64,000 bases of DNA from Streptomyces griseicoloratus (GCF_014534645.1 NZ_JACVQF010000219.1:1-64000); one strand, 5' to 3'; positions 18,027-27,557 are shown, numbered from the stretch's first letter. Translations and numbers: made by a program. Notes: a model not told the origin generated them from the letters alone.

Positions 18027-20648
18027 TCAGAACAGGCTCAGCAGTGCCTCCGCCGGGTCGGTGAGGGTGGTGTCGCCGCCCGGCAGGGGGAGTTCGAACC
18101 ACACCGTCTTGCCGCGCGGGGTGCGGCGGGAGCCCCAGACCGCGCTGAGCAGGCCGACGAGTTGCAGGCCGCGTCCGCCCTCGTCGGTGTCGCGGGCGCG
18201 GCGGCGGCGCGGCTGGACCAGGCCGGAGTCCCAGACCTCGCAGACCAGGGTGCGGTCCAGCAGGAGGCGGAGCCTGATCTCGCCCTCGCCGTACCGGAGG
18301 GCGTTGGTGACCAGTTCGCTGACGAGCAGCTCGGTGGTGTCGACGAGCGGTTCCATGTCCCAGCCGAGCAACTGGGCGCGCGCGTACTCGCGGGCCCGGC
18401 CCACGCTGCGCGGCTCGCGCGGCAGGGTCCAGTCGCCGACGGATTCGGCGGGCAGTCCCTGCACCCGGGCCATCAGCAGGGCGATGTCGTCCTCGCCGTG
18501 GTGGGAGCCGAGGGTGTTGAGGACGTGGTCGCAGACGTCCTCCAGGGGGCGGCTCGGATCGGTGAGCGCGCCCACGAAAGCCTGGAGGCCCTCGTCGAGG
18601 GGGTGGTCGCGGCTCTCGACCAGCCCGTCCGTGTACAGCGCGAGCAGGGCGCCCTCGGGCAGTTCGACCTCCACCTCCTCGAACGGCTCCCCGCCGACGC
18701 CGAGCGGCATGCCCGGCGGCACGTCCAGCATCAGGGCCGGCTCGCCCGGTTCGACCAGGACGGGCGGCAGATGGCCGGCGTTGGCGAAGGTGCACCGCCG
18801 GGTGACCGAGTCGTAGACGGCGTAGACGCAGGTCGCCAGGTACACCTCGGACAGGTCGGCCTCGCGGGGGCGGCGTGCCGCGCGGGTCGCCTGCTGGACG
18901 CCTCCCGGGGCGCCGAGCCCCCGTGCGATCTCGTCGAGCTGGGAGAGCACTTCGGCCGGTTCGAGGTCGAGCTGGGCCAGCGTCCGTACCGCGGTGCGGA
19001 GTTCGCCCATCGCCACGGCGGCCCGCAGTCCGCGGCCCATGACGTCGCCGACGACCAGCGCGGTGCGGTGTCCGGGCAGTTCGATGACGTCGAACCAGTC
19101 GCCGCCGACCTCGCTCGGCCGGCCGGTGGCCGCGTTGCCGGGCAGATAGCGGCAGGCGATGTCGAGGCCGGACGCCTCCGGGTCGCCGGGCGGCAGCAGG
19201 GACCGCTGCAGTATCAGCGCGCGTTCGTGCTCGCGCCGGTACAGCCGGGCGTTGTCGATGCAGACGGCGGCCCGCGCGGCCAGTTCCACCGCGAGGTCCC
19301 GGTCGCGGTCGCCGAACGGCTCGCTGCCCTTGGTCCGGGCGAACTGCGCGAGTCCGACGACCGTGTCGTGGGCGACCATCGGCACGGCGAGCGTGGACTG
19401 CACGAGTCCGCCGTCCTCGGCGGGGACGTTGCGGGGGCGGGCCGTGCGCAGGGCGTCCGCGCAGGGCGAGTTGAACGGGTAGTGGTGGACCGCACCGAGC
19501 TTGACCCGCTCGCCGGTGCCGTGGAAGGGCGCGTCGGACACGGCGCTGGAGAAGGCGACGCGGCGCAGTTCGGCGCTGCCGTCGGCGAGGCCGGGCGGGG
19601 TCTCCTCGCCCACGAGCAGGGCCTGGTAGAGGTCGACGGTGGCCAGGTCGCAGAAGCCGGGGACGACCACGTCGAGGAGTTCGCGCGCGGTGGTCTCCAG
19701 GTCGAGGGAGTTGCCGATGCGCGCCCCGGCCTCGTTGAGGAGGGCGAGGTTGCGGCGGGCGGCGGCGGCCTCGCGGGCGGCGGCGCGGCGGGCGGTGATG
19801 TCGGTTCCGAGCCAGGCGATGCCGATGGGCCGGCCGGAACCGCTGTGCACGCGGTAGAGGTTGACGGACCAGTGCCGTCGCTCCTCGGAGCCGGGCAGGA
19901 AGCCGGTGACGTGCATGTCGGTGATGGAGTCGCCGGTCTCCAGCACCCGGCGCAGGGTGGCGGTGACCCGCTCGGACTCCGCGCGCGGCAGGTAGTCGTG
20001 GACGCCCTTGCCGCGGTGGTCGTCGGGTGTGCCGCCGAAGACGGAGGCGAACCGCTGGTTGGCGCGGCGCACCCGCAGGTCGGGGTCGATCAGCAGGAAA
20101 CCGAACGGAGATTGACCGAAAATGGCCTGCGAGGCGGCGAGATCGGTCTCGATACTGCGCAGGGTGCGCACATCCACGACGATGCAGACGGCGGCCTTCT
20201 CGCCGTCCTCCGTCCGCGTCGGCATGACGTAGACCTCGGCGAGCCCGCGCTGTCCGCGCTCGGTGCCGGTGCCCGGCGTCCGGAAGGGGACGACTCCGGT
20301 CCACTCCCGCCCGTCGAGGATCTCGGCCATCTTGCGCTGGCCGCGCTCGCGCAGGTCGGGGTCGATGAACGCCTCGATGGGGTCGGTGCCGACGGCGCGG
20401 TCGGCGGGGATGCCGAGCAACTGCTCGGCGCGCAGGCTCCACTGGTCGACGAGCCCGTCGGGGCCGATGGAGAAGGACGCGACCTTGATGTAGTCGTAGA
20501 TGGAGCCGGGCGGACTGCTCTGCCACGTGGCGTCACCGGGCAGCGCACCGCCGGAGCCGGTGTCCGCCGTCGCTGTGCCCGCGGCATCGGCCCTCGCGCC
20601 GTCCGACGGGTCCTCGGACTCCGTGGCCCTCGCTGGTATCTCGCTCAC
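18027..20648 (-). CDS. PAS/GAF-domain PP2C (SpoIIE-type) phosphatase with ATPase domain
   Basis: A cytoplasmic signalling protein of 873 residues: two PAS domains (about 55-295; QSPFGFLLIDPDLRVRRANQ), a GAF domain (about 305-465), a SpoIIE/PP2C phosphatase (about 490-710; EVGGDWFDVI, VVGDVMGRG, FANAGHLPP, LYTDGLVESRD) and an RsbW-like HATPase_c (about 735-870; ELLVSELVTNALRYGEG and TDEGGRGLQLVG). Such fusions switch anti-sigma-antagonist proteins by phosphorylation and dephosphorylation. The acidic metal ligands of PP2C are present, so it should be active. GTG at 20648 is chosen because GGAGGGG lies nine bases upstream. A partial copy of its 3' end follows. Confidence 0.9.
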   Translation of the reverse strand: MSEIPARATESEDPSDGARADAAGTATADTGSGGALPGDATWQSSPPGSIYDYIKVASFSIGPDGLVDQWSLRAEQLLGIPADRAVGTDPIEAFIDPDLRERGQRKMAEILDGREWTGVVPFRTPGTGTERGQRGLAEVYVMPTRTEDGEKAAVCIVVDVRTLRSIETDLAASQAIFGQSPFGFLLIDPDLRVRRANQRFASVFGGTPDDHRGKGVHDYLPRAESERVTATLRRVLETGDSITDMHVTGFLPGSEERRHWSVNLYRVHSGSGRPIGIAWLGTDITARRAAAREAAAARRNLALLNEAGARIGNSLDLETTARELLDVVVPGFCDLATVDLYQALLVGEETPPGLADGSAELRRVAFSSAVSDAPFHGTGERVKLGAVHHYPFNSPCADALRTARPRNVPAEDGGLVQSTLAVPMVAHDTVVGLAQFARTKGSEPFGDRDRDLAVELAARAAVCIDNARLYRREHERALILQRSLLPPGDPEASGLDIACRYLPGNAATGRPSEVGGDWFDVIELPGHRTALVVGDVMGRGLRAAVAMGELRTAVRTLAQLDLEPAEVLSQLDEIARGLGAPGGVQQATRAARRPREADLSEVYLATCVYAVYDSVTRRCTFANAGHLPPVLVEPGEPALMLDVPPGMPLGVGGEPFEEVEVELPEGALLALYTDGLVESRDHPLDEGLQAFVGALTDPSRPLEDVCDHVLNTLGSHHGEDDIALLMARVQGLPAESVGDWTLPREPRSVGRAREYARAQLLGWDMEPLVDTTELLVSELVTNALRYGEGEIRLRLLLDRTLVCEVWDSGLVQPRRRRARDTDEGGRGLQLVGLLSAVWGSRRTPRGKTVWFELPLPGGDTTLTDPAEALLSLF

Positions 20649-20864
20649 GCGAACCGTCCCCTCCAGCTCACCGCGTCCGGCACCGGTCACCGGGGGCGGC
20701 TGCCCGCAGTATCCAGCACTACGGCCCCACACAACACGGTGTTCACGATCACAGCACGGTCCCGATGGTTTTCGGTCCGGACCGTGACAACACTTCCAGA
20801 CTTCTAACCAGCGGACACGTCATCGAATCACGCGGCCCGGCACCGGCAGGACGTTCACCGTCCC

Positions 20865-21269
20865 TCATTCCGGCATCGCGAGTTCGAACCAGACCGTCTT
20901 GCCGGCCTCTCCCGGCCGGGTACCCCAGCGCCGCGTCGCCGAGGCGACGAGTTGGAGACCCCGCCCGCCCTCGTCGTCGGGGCCGGCGACGCGTTCGCGG
21001 GGCGGCTCCGGGAGCGAGTCGGAGACCTCCACGCGCAGGACACCGTCCACCGAGGAGCGCACCAGGCGGACGCCGATGGGCCCGGTGGCGTGCCGCAGGG
21101 CGTTGGTGACCAGTTCGCTGACGAGCAGGGCGGCGAGGTCGCCGACGCTGTCGAGGCCCCAGCCGTGCAGCCGCCCCCGGACGAGGGAGCGGGCCGCCCG
21201 TACCGCGTCCGGTTCTGCGGGAAAGGTCCACTCGACGCAGTCGCCTTCGGTGTCGATCACACCGATCAC
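20865..21269 (-). CDS. RsbW-like ATP-binding anti-sigma/serine kinase
   Basis: A small HATPase_c protein of about 134 residues, of the RsbW/anti-sigma-factor kinase type abundant in Streptomyces. The N-box reads LLVSELVTNALRHATG and the G1/G2 region DDEGGRGLQLV; the C terminus KTVWFELAMPE matches the ATPase end of the phosphatase gene next to it. It probably phosphorylates an STAS-type antagonist, which is not in this window. Start uncertain: GTG at 21269 (VIGVIDTEGD) is preferred by family length, with ATG at 21323 or GTG at 21290 or 21260 possible. Same strand as the phosphatase gene, 216 bases upstream. Confidence 0.85.
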   Translation of the reverse strand: MIGVIDTEGDCVEWTFPAEPDAVRAARSLVRGRLHGWGLDSVGDLAALLVSELVTNALRHATGPIGVRLVRSSVDGVLRVEVSDSLPEPPRERVAGPDDEGGRGLQLVASATRRWGTRPGEAGKTVWFELAMPE

Positions 21270-21432
21270 TTCCCCGGCCAGCAATCCCACCCATGTCCGG
21301 CTTCGTGGGCTTAATGGGCACATACCCGATATTCAGAGGCGGGTACCGTCCGGAACGGCGCACTGTGGCGCGACCGGCGCGCGGGACTCTCACTCCGGTC
21401 CGCGTCGCACCGCGGGCCGCCGCTACAGGCCG

Positions 21433-21831
21433 CTACAGGCCGAGCCGTTCCAGCGTCCGGCGGACGGCCGGCACGTCCTGGTCGAGCCAGGGCACTTCCC
21501 AGATCTCGGCGGGGGCGAGCCAGCGCAGGACGTCGTGGTCCTGGAGGGGTTCGGGGGCGGCCGAGCCGGGGAGCAGACGCGCGGTCCACACCTGAAGGAC
21601 GTACGGGGGTTTCAGGGGCCACTGCCCCGGGACGCGATCACCGGGCTCGGCGGCCACGCCGAGTTCCTCGCGCAGTTCACGCACCAGCGCCGCCTGCGGC
21701 GTCTCGCCCGCCTCGACCTTGCCCCCGGGCAGCTCCCAGCGTCCGGCCAGCTCGGCCGGCGCGCTGCGGCGCGCGGCCAGCAGACGTCCGCCGTCGACCA
21801 GGGCGGCGCCCACCACGATCCGTTCCGTCAT
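21433..21831 (-). CDS. Nudix (MutT-type) hydrolase
   Basis: A cytosolic Nudix hydrolase of 132 residues. The Nudix box is intact from GGKVEAGE to RELREELGV, with both Glu pairs that bind Mg2+. Overall layout (MTERIVVGAALVDGGRLL, then WELPGGK, then a C-terminal WLAPAE) is that of MutT/8-oxo-dGTP diphosphatase-like enzymes, but substrate cannot be read from sequence. The ATG at 21831 is used; GTG at 21864 would add 11 unlikely residues. It stands between an RsbW-like gene and a SPOR-like gene on the same strand. Confidence 0.88.
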   Translation of the reverse strand: MTERIVVGAALVDGGRLLAARRSAPAELAGRWELPGGKVEAGETPQAALVRELREELGVAAEPGDRVPGQWPLKPPYVLQVWTARLLPGSAAPEPLQDHDVLRWLAPAEIWEVPWLDQDVPAVRRTLERLGL

Positions 21832-21886
21832 GCGCGGGAGCTTAAGGCCCGGCCGGCCGGACACGCGGGCCGGGCCGCAGGCCGCG

Positions 21887-22078
21887 TCAGTCGGCCGGGC
21901 CCCTGCCGTTCTGGCCGATCTTCTCGACCCAGTAGAGCTGCTTGTGGCCGCGACCGTCGAGGGTGTCCGCGATCTTCTGGGCCTCGGCCCGGGTCGCGTA
22001 CCTCCCCACGCGGTAGCGGTTGCCGTTGTCGTCCTGCCGGACGACGAGCCAGGGAAGAGCGATCGTGCCGTCGTTCAT
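21887..22078 (-). CDS. short SPOR-like domain protein
   Basis: Sixty-three residues forming one SPOR-like fold: a beta strand (PWLVVRQDDNGNRYRVG), the helix ATRAEAQKIADTLDG, and the strand KQLYWVEKIG. SPOR domains elsewhere bind denuded septal peptidoglycan, but this form has no signal peptide or membrane helix and is widespread in actinomycetes, so the role is unknown. GGAGGGG lies nine bases before the ATG at 22078, which settles the start against a longer reading from 22105. Confidence 0.8.
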   Translation of the reverse strand: MNDGTIALPWLVVRQDDNGNRYRVGRYATRAEAQKIADTLDGRGHKQLYWVEKIGQNGRGPAD

Positions 22079-22430
22079 CGTCGCGCCCCTCCACTTCCCG
22101 TCCACGGTCCGCGCCGCGCCCCGCCCGCTGAGGAAACCCCGATCCGCATATGCCCGAGCCTACGCCTTACCTTTACGCAGCGAATACGGCTTTTCACAAA
22201 GAGGTACGCAACCAGCCAGAACCCGGGGGGCGCACGTTGCCGAGTGCGCCGTCCGCGCGCGCCGTCGCCCACGGTCGGGGGCATGGCGGACACGCCCGGG
22301 GCGACCTGCGAGAACGGCCGGATTCACGCACCCGGGGGACGGCGGCGCGAGGGGCGGTTCCGCGGTGACGACATGAAGGGGGAGTGAGATGGCGCGCGGG
22401 AGGCGTGCGCCATCTCACATATGGCGGGCG
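22079..22430. other. non-coding stretch between SPOR-like and GntR genes
   Basis: A region of 352 bases. Its left part (22140-22210) is A/T-rich and probably carries the promoter of the minus-strand SPOR-like gene; its right end holds the hairpin behind the GntR gene. No gene is supported. Confidence 0.4.
22384..22418 (-). terminator. hairpin terminator of the GntR gene
   Basis: A perfect 12-bp inverted repeat GTGAGATGGCGC (22384-22395) / GCGCCATCTCAC (22407-22418) with an 11-base loop, 12 bases behind the GntR stop codon. There is no U-tract, as usual in this genus. Confidence 0.7.
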
Positions 22431-23183
22431 CTACTTGACAGGCAGGTGATACGCCACCCGGTACCGGTCGGCCGGGACGACCACGTCGGCGGTCTCCACC
22501 GGGCGGCCCGAGGCGTAGAACGTGCGCTGGACGACGAGCACCACGTGCCCGGGGACGCCTCCGAGGGCGAGCAGTTCCTCCGCGAGGCCGGGGCGGGCGC
22601 CGACCTCCTCGGTGACGTTGTCGACGACGATGTCGAGGGCGGCCATCCGCTCGACGACGCCCATGCCGCCCAGCGGACCCTCCTCGGGCAGCATCACGGG
22701 CGTGCGGCCGGTGAGGGCCAGCGGCTCCCAGGAGGTGGAGAGCATCATCGCCTCGCCGCCCTCCCGGAAGACGTACCTCGTGCACATCACGCGGTCGCCG
22801 GGCTCGATGCCGAGCCTCTCGGCGACGGCACCGCTCGCCCCGGTCTGCTCGCTGCGGGACTCCCAGGTGCCGCGCACCCCGGCGTCGGCCTGCTCCTGCC
22901 GGAAGGGCGTGGCGCCGCCCGCCGGCCGGTACCCCGAGCGGGCGATGCGCCGGGGCACGGGCCGCTCACGCACGTACGTCCCCGACCCGGAGCGGCCCTC
23001 GACGAGCCCCTCGGCCATGAGCACCTTGCGCGCCTCCAGGGCGACGGTGTCCGAGACGCCGTACTCCTCGCGGATCCTGGCCTGGGACGGGAGGCGGGTG
23101 TGGGGCGGCAGCAGGCCGTCGACGATCTTCTTGCGGAGATCACCCGCGACACGCAGGTACGCCGGCTGCTCACCGAATGTCAC
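22431..23183 (-). CDS. GntR-family regulator with UTRA effector domain (HutC subfamily)
   Basis: A DNA-binding regulator of 250 residues. The winged helix covers about residues 5-75 (VAGDLRKKIVDGLLPPHTRLPSQ, recognition region EEYGVSDTVALEARKVL, wing VEGRSGSGTYV); the UTRA ligand domain covers about 95-245 (GDRVMCTRYVF; RTFYASGRPVETADVVVPADRY). Ligands of UTRA regulators are sugars, amino acids or antibiotics; which one here is unknown. GTG start at 23183 has GGGAG upstream. Two AGGTTGTnC blocks upstream suggest autoregulation. No obvious target operon is adjacent. Confidence 0.9.
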   Translation of the reverse strand: MTFGEQPAYLRVAGDLRKKIVDGLLPPHTRLPSQARIREEYGVSDTVALEARKVLMAEGLVEGRSGSGTYVRERPVPRRIARSGYRPAGGATPFRQEQADAGVRGTWESRSEQTGASGAVAERLGIEPGDRVMCTRYVFREGGEAMMLSTSWEPLALTGRTPVMLPEEGPLGGMGVVERMAALDIVVDNVTEEVGARPGLAEELLALGGVPGHVVLVVQRTFYASGRPVETADVVVPADRYRVAYHLPVK

Positions 23184-23197
23184 TGGCCGCTCCCATC

Positions 23198-23239
23198 AGG
23201 TTGTACAGACAGCAACAGCGTGGCAACCGTAGGTTGTGC
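23198..23239. promoter_or_regulatory. candidate GntR operator, two direct repeats
   Basis: AGGTTGTAC at 23198-23206 and AGGTTGTGC at 23231-23239 lie 33 bases apart, three helical turns, just upstream of the GntR start. They may be the binding sites of the regulator itself; the match is by eye. Confidence 0.4.
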
Positions 23240-23330
23240 CAGGCAAGCAAAGGCCAGAGAATCACTCGATGTGATGACTTGTGGCGCCGGCAGGCTTTAC
23301 GCAGGCACTTTCTCCCCGCTATGAGGGTGC

Positions 23331-24497
23331 TCACACCTGCATGCCGGAGCCCTCTCCCCCGCTCTCCCCGCCGTCGCCGCCGGCGCCTGCGTCCTCCTCG
23401 TACACCGGCGGTGTCGTGGCCAGGCCCAGGGCCTCGCGGGCGGTGACCGTCTTGTCGGGGTCGATGAGCTCGTAGCCCTTGTCGTAGTGCTCGTAGAAGG
23501 TGTCGATGTCGGTGGACTCCGCCGCCAGCGCCCACTCCTTCTGCGCGGCGTCCAGGTCCTCGACCAGGTCGGCGACCGGCCGCTCGGCGTCGGCCGGCCA
23601 GGTGTGCTCGCGCAGCATCCCCGCCTGCTCGGTGAGCGCGTCCGCCACCCGGCCCGCCCACTCCTGATGGCCCGGCAGGTCGTCCTCGACGTACTCGGTG
23701 TCGGGTTCGGACTCCATGGCCGTGTTCAGGACACGGGCCGCCTTCAGATAGGTGAGCTGGTGCGCGTCGAGCGTCGTCTCGTCGTTGCGCAGCGACCCGG
23801 TCAGGGTGCCCGCCTCGGCCGTGCTGCCGAACAGGCAGGTGACCTCCCGGTCGCCCAGGCGCCAGCTCTGCGGGGTGGGCGTGAGGTAGTAGACGTCGAC
23901 GTCTGCGGGCAGCGCCCAGCCGTCCATGGCGTAGTCGTCCTGGAGGGCGTAGCACTTGTCGTCGGCGACCCGGGTGATCTCGTCGTCGCCGGGGTAGCGC
24001 CCGCCCGGCAGGTCGAAGGCGGCGAAGACCTCGCCGTCGTGCTCCTGCGCGCAGGGCACCTCGTCGACGTCGTAGGTCACCCCCTCCAGGGAGCCGCTGG
24101 GCGTGTTGAAGCACTGGCCCTCGGCGAGGGCGAAGGCGGTGCCCTCGCCCCGTGCGGCGTCCCTGAAGCCCTGCCAGAAGTCGGCGGCCGCGCCCGTGGC
24201 GAGGGACACCACCCACAGGGCCAGCCCGACGGAGGACAGTATGGATCCGGCCACGGCCAGCCCCTTGCCCCGTTCGCCCTTCCGCTTGATCTGGCCCAGC
24301 GCGATCAGGCCCAGCACGAGTCCGACGGCGGGCAGGAAGCAGAGGATGCCGAGGACGAGGGCCGCGATCGCGACGCCGTTGACGGCCGGCTGCCGGGGAT
24401 ACGCCCCGTAGGGCGGCGGGCCCCAGGCGGGGTGGGGCTGCTGCGGGGCGTACGGCCCCGGGGGCTGCTGGGGCCCGGGGGGCGGCGGTATGGACAC
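23331..24497 (-). CDS. DUF4190 membrane protein with septum-formation-like outer domain
   Basis: A membrane protein of 388 residues. The N-terminal 38 residues are Pro/Gln/Gly-rich ([20 protein letters not shown]); two helices follow (about 42-66, and 79-103) in a DUF4190 arrangement with the cytoplasmic loop [17 protein letters not shown]. The outer part has paired Cys in [29 protein letters not shown] and VTCLFGS, as in the septum-formation (PF13845-like) domain, then an acidic helical tail. Such proteins occur in Streptomyces with unknown role. GTG start at 24497, AGGAG ten bases upstream. It is divergent from the serpin gene with 113 bases between them. Confidence 0.78.
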   Translation of the reverse strand: MSIPPPPGPQQPPGPYAPQQPHPAWGPPPYGAYPRQPAVNGVAIAALVLGILCFLPAVGLVLGLIALGQIKRKGERGKGLAVAGSILSSVGLALWVVSLATGAAADFWQGFRDAARGEGTAFALAEGQCFNTPSGSLEGVTYDVDEVPCAQEHDGEVFAAFDLPGGRYPGDDEITRVADDKCYALQDDYAMDGWALPADVDVYYLTPTPQSWRLGDREVTCLFGSTAEAGTLTGSLRNDETTLDAHQLTYLKAARVLNTAMESEPDTEYVEDDLPGHQEWAGRVADALTEQAGMLREHTWPADAERPVADLVEDLDAAQKEWALAAESTDIDTFYEHYDKGYELIDPDKTVTAREALGLATTPPVYEEDAGAGGDGGESGGEGSGMQV

Positions 24498-24610
24498 GGG
24501 TACCGTGCTCCTGATCCAGGCGGCGCTGCGGCGACGCGGCTGACGAACGGGCCTACGGCGTACGACCGTACGGCTGGGCGAATGGTAAGCGTGCGACGAG
24601 CGGGGGCGGT

Positions 24611-25810
24611 ATGCGGGTCACCAGTGCGACGGTCCGGGCGGTGAACGGTCTCAGCGGACGCTGGGCGGCCACCGCGGAAGGCGGCACGGTGCTCTCGGCG
24701 CCCGGCGTGTGGCCCCTGCTCGCACTCCTCGCGGACGGGGCCGCCGGCCCGGCACGGGCGGAACTGGCCGAGGCGGTGGGCGTGCCCGCCGACCGGTCGG
24801 CCGCGGCGGCCCGGGAACTGATCGCCGCACTGGCCGGGGTGCGCGGGCTGGACACGGCCCTGGCACTGTGGACGAAGCGCACGCTGGAGCTGCGCGAGGA
24901 GTGGGAGGCGGGGCTTCCGGCCTGCTCGCACGGCGTCCTCACCGGCGACGAGACCGCCGACCGCCAGGCGCTGGACGCGTGGGCGGCCAAGCGCACGGAC
25001 GGGCTGATCGAGCGGATGCCGGTGAAGGTGAGGCCGGACACCGAGATGGTCCTGGCGAGCGCGCTCGCGCTGCGCACGCGGTGGCTGCGGCCTTTCGAGG
25101 AGACGTACCGGGCGCCGGAGGCCGGCCCGTGGCAGGGCCGCGAACTGCTGGGCCTGTGGCGCCGGAGCACGCAGCTGGACCGGGTCGGCGTGGCGCAGAC
25201 CCCCGACGGACACGTCACCGAGCTGAAGGTGCTGGGCGACACCGCGGTCGACGTCCATCTGCTGCTGGGCGAGGAGGGCATGACGCCGGGCCAGGTGCTG
25301 GGGGCGGGGATCGGCATCCTCGCGCGCACGTACCCCGTGGTGCCGGGCTCCCGCCTGCCCTACGGGGAGGTGGGCCCCGGCCTCGATGTCGTGAAGGCGC
25401 AGTCCAGGACGCCCGAGCCGCCGAGGCTGGACGTCACGACCATGGCGTTCGGTGTGTCGGCCGGCCACGATCTCCTGAAGCGGCCGGACCTGTTCGGGCT
25501 TCGCACCGCGCGGGACGCCCGGCAGGGCCATTTCCCCGGCATCAGCGCCTTCCCGCTGGCGATCGGATCGGCCGGGCAGTCCGCCATGGCGAGGTTCGGC
25601 GCGCTGGGCTTCCGGGCCGCCGCGGTGACCGCCGTCGCCGCCGCCCCCGGCGGGGCTCCGCCGCCGGTGCGCTACGCCGTCACCGAGGTCCGGTCCGTCT
25701 TCGACCGCCCCTTCGGCTTCCTCGCCCTGCACCGCCACTCACGCCTCGTCCTCGCGGCGGGCTGGGTCACCGACCCGGAGCCGTACCGCGAGGACGAGGA
25801 GGTTCACTGA
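24611..25810 (+). CDS. serpin-family protease inhibitor
   Basis: A serpin of 399 residues, full length for the fold. The N-terminal helix region ([18 protein letters not shown]) and the C-terminal signature [21 protein letters not shown] are recognisable. The hinge of the reactive loop near residues 334-345 is small and Ala-rich ([18 protein letters not shown]), as in inhibitory serpins; the loop is Pro-rich and the P1 residue cannot be fixed without alignment. No signal peptide is seen, so the protein is probably cytoplasmic. It is convergent with a secreted subtilase whose 3' end is 29 bases away. Bacterial serpins are scarce outside actinomycetes and a few other groups. Confidence 0.8.
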   Translation: MRVTSATVRAVNGLSGRWAATAEGGTVLSAPGVWPLLALLADGAAGPARAELAEAVGVPADRSAAAARELIAALAGVRGLDTALALWTKRTLELREEWEAGLPACSHGVLTGDETADRQALDAWAAKRTDGLIERMPVKVRPDTEMVLASALALRTRWLRPFEETYRAPEAGPWQGRELLGLWRRSTQLDRVGVAQTPDGHVTELKVLGDTAVDVHLLLGEEGMTPGQVLGAGIGILARTYPVVPGSRLPYGEVGPGLDVVKAQSRTPEPPRLDVTTMAFGVSAGHDLLKRPDLFGLRTARDARQGHFPGISAFPLAIGSAGQSAMARFGALGFRAAAVTAVAAAPGGAPPPVRYAVTEVRSVFDRPFGFLALHRHSRLVLAAGWVTDPEPYREDEEVH

Positions 25811-25839
25811 GGTTCACTGAGCCGGGGTCCGAGCCGGGG

Positions 25840-27417
25840 TCAGAACTGCAGGGCCCAGGCGTCGATCCGGCCGGTGTCGAACGTCGCGTTGTCGGAGACC
25901 CGCAGCTTCCACGTGCCGTTCGCGGTCTCCGAGGAGGCGTTCACGCTGTAGGTGGTGTTGATGTCGTTGGCGCTGCCGCCGGTGCCGTACGACTTCAGCG
26001 TGTACGCCGTACCGTCGGGCGCGATCAGCTGGACCTGGAGGTCACCGATGTAGCTGTGCACGATGTGCACCTCGACGGCCAGGGACGAGGGCGCGTTGCC
26101 CGCGACGCCGGAGACGGTCACCGGGGACTCGACGGTGGCGTTGTCGCCGATGGCGTAGTCGCCGGTGTTCTCGAAGCGGTCGCCGGGCGGGGTCGTCGTG
26201 CCGCCGCCGACGTACAGCAGCCGGTTGGGCGAGCCGGTGCCCGGGTTCGACACGACGCCGCTGGTGGCGGCGGTGGTCAGCGCGGAGGAGACCTGGGCGG
26301 GGGTGGCCGTGGGGTTGTCGGCCAGGTAGAGCGCGGCGGCCCCGGCGACGTGCGGGCTCGCCATGGACGTGCCGGAGATGGTGTTCGTGGCCGAGTCGCC
26401 GGTGTTCCACGCCGAGGTGATGGACGAGCCCGGCGCGAACAGGTCGAGCACCGAACCGTAGTTGGAGTAGCTCGCGCGGGCGTCGCTCGACGTGGTGGCG
26501 CCGACCGTGATCGCCTCCGTCACCCGGGCGGGGGACTTCGTGGAGGCGTTGGTCGACTCGTTGCCGGCGGCGACGGCGAAGGTGACGCCGGAGGCGATGG
26601 CGTTGCGGACGGCCGTGTCGAGGGCGGAGTCGGCGCCGCCGCCGAGGGACATGTTGGCGACGGCCGGCTTGACCGCGTTGCGGGCGACCCAGTCGATGCC
26701 GGCGACGACCTGGGCGGTGGTGCCGGAGCCGGAGTTGTTCAGCACCCGGACGCCGACGATCTTCGCCTTCTTGGCCACGCCGTGCGCGGTCCCGGCGACC
26801 GTGCCGGCGACGTGGGTGCCGTGGCCGTGGCCGTCCTGGGCGGTGTTGTCGTTGTCGATGGCGTCGTAGCCGTAGGAGGCGCGGCCGCCGAAGTCGCTGT
26901 GGGTGATGCGGACGCCGGTGTCGATGACGTACGCCGTCACGCCCTCGCCCGCGGAGTCCGGGTAGGTGTACGAGCTGTTCAGCGGCAGGTTCTTCTGGTC
27001 GATGCGGTCCAGGCCCCAGGAGGGCGGGCTGGGCTGGGTCGTGCTGATGTGGAAGGTGCGGTTCTGCACGACGGAGGCGACGGCCGGGTCGGCGGCGAGA
27101 CGTTTCGCCTCGGTCTCGGAGGCCTCGACCTCGTAGCCGTTGAGGGCCTTGGTGTACGTGCGCTCGATGTCGGCGCCGTGGCGTGCGGCCACGGCGCGGC
27201 CCTCGGCGGTGCCGGCCTTCGCCTCGTCCGCCCTGAGGGTCACGATGTAGCTGCCGGGGACGGCGTTCGCCGCGTCCTCGTACTGGATGCGGCCTTCGGC
27301 GGCCGTGGCGGGGAAGGCGGAGACGAGGCTCGCGGCGAGTACCGCGGAGGCCGCCGCGCCGATCGCGGCCAGTCTTCGCCGGGTGGTGCCGTGGGGGTGG
27401 TGACGCAGCGCTGCCAT
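25840..27417 (-). CDS. secreted subtilisin-like serine protease with propeptide and P domain
   Basis: A secreted protease of 525 residues: signal peptide (1-40, ending FPATAA), inhibitor I9 propeptide (about 52-124, PGSYIVTLRADEAKAG), S8 peptidase domain (about 155-395) with Asp in VIDTGV, His in GHGTHVAGT and Ser in GTSMASPHVAG, and a C-terminal proprotein-convertase P domain (about 410-525, VEVHIVHSYIGDLQVQLIAP to the end). It resembles Streptomyces aqualysin/SAM-P45-like enzymes. GAGGAGG lies nine bases before the ATG. The whole catalytic set is intact. Confidence 0.95.
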   Translation of the reverse strand: MAALRHHPHGTTRRRLAAIGAAASAVLAASLVSAFPATAAEGRIQYEDAANAVPGSYIVTLRADEAKAGTAEGRAVAARHGADIERTYTKALNGYEVEASETEAKRLAADPAVASVVQNRTFHISTTQPSPPSWGLDRIDQKNLPLNSSYTYPDSAGEGVTAYVIDTGVRITHSDFGGRASYGYDAIDNDNTAQDGHGHGTHVAGTVAGTAHGVAKKAKIVGVRVLNNSGSGTTAQVVAGIDWVARNAVKPAVANMSLGGGADSALDTAVRNAIASGVTFAVAAGNESTNASTKSPARVTEAITVGATTSSDARASYSNYGSVLDLFAPGSSITSAWNTGDSATNTISGTSMASPHVAGAAALYLADNPTATPAQVSSALTTAATSGVVSNPGTGSPNRLLYVGGGTTTPPGDRFENTGDYAIGDNATVESPVTVSGVAGNAPSSLAVEVHIVHSYIGDLQVQLIAPDGTAYTLKSYGTGGSANDINTTYSVNASSETANGTWKLRVSDNATFDTGRIDAWALQF

Positions 27418-27557
27418 GTGAGGGGTCCTCCTCAGTCGGTGGTGCGTGGTGGGGTTCGTGCACGCCGAGCAGGCCGCCCTAAGGCATGGTCATGTCAATC
27501 AGCGGGCGGCATTGGTGCGTCAGCCGAAAGATTGAGGCTTCCAGAGGAATTGCACAA

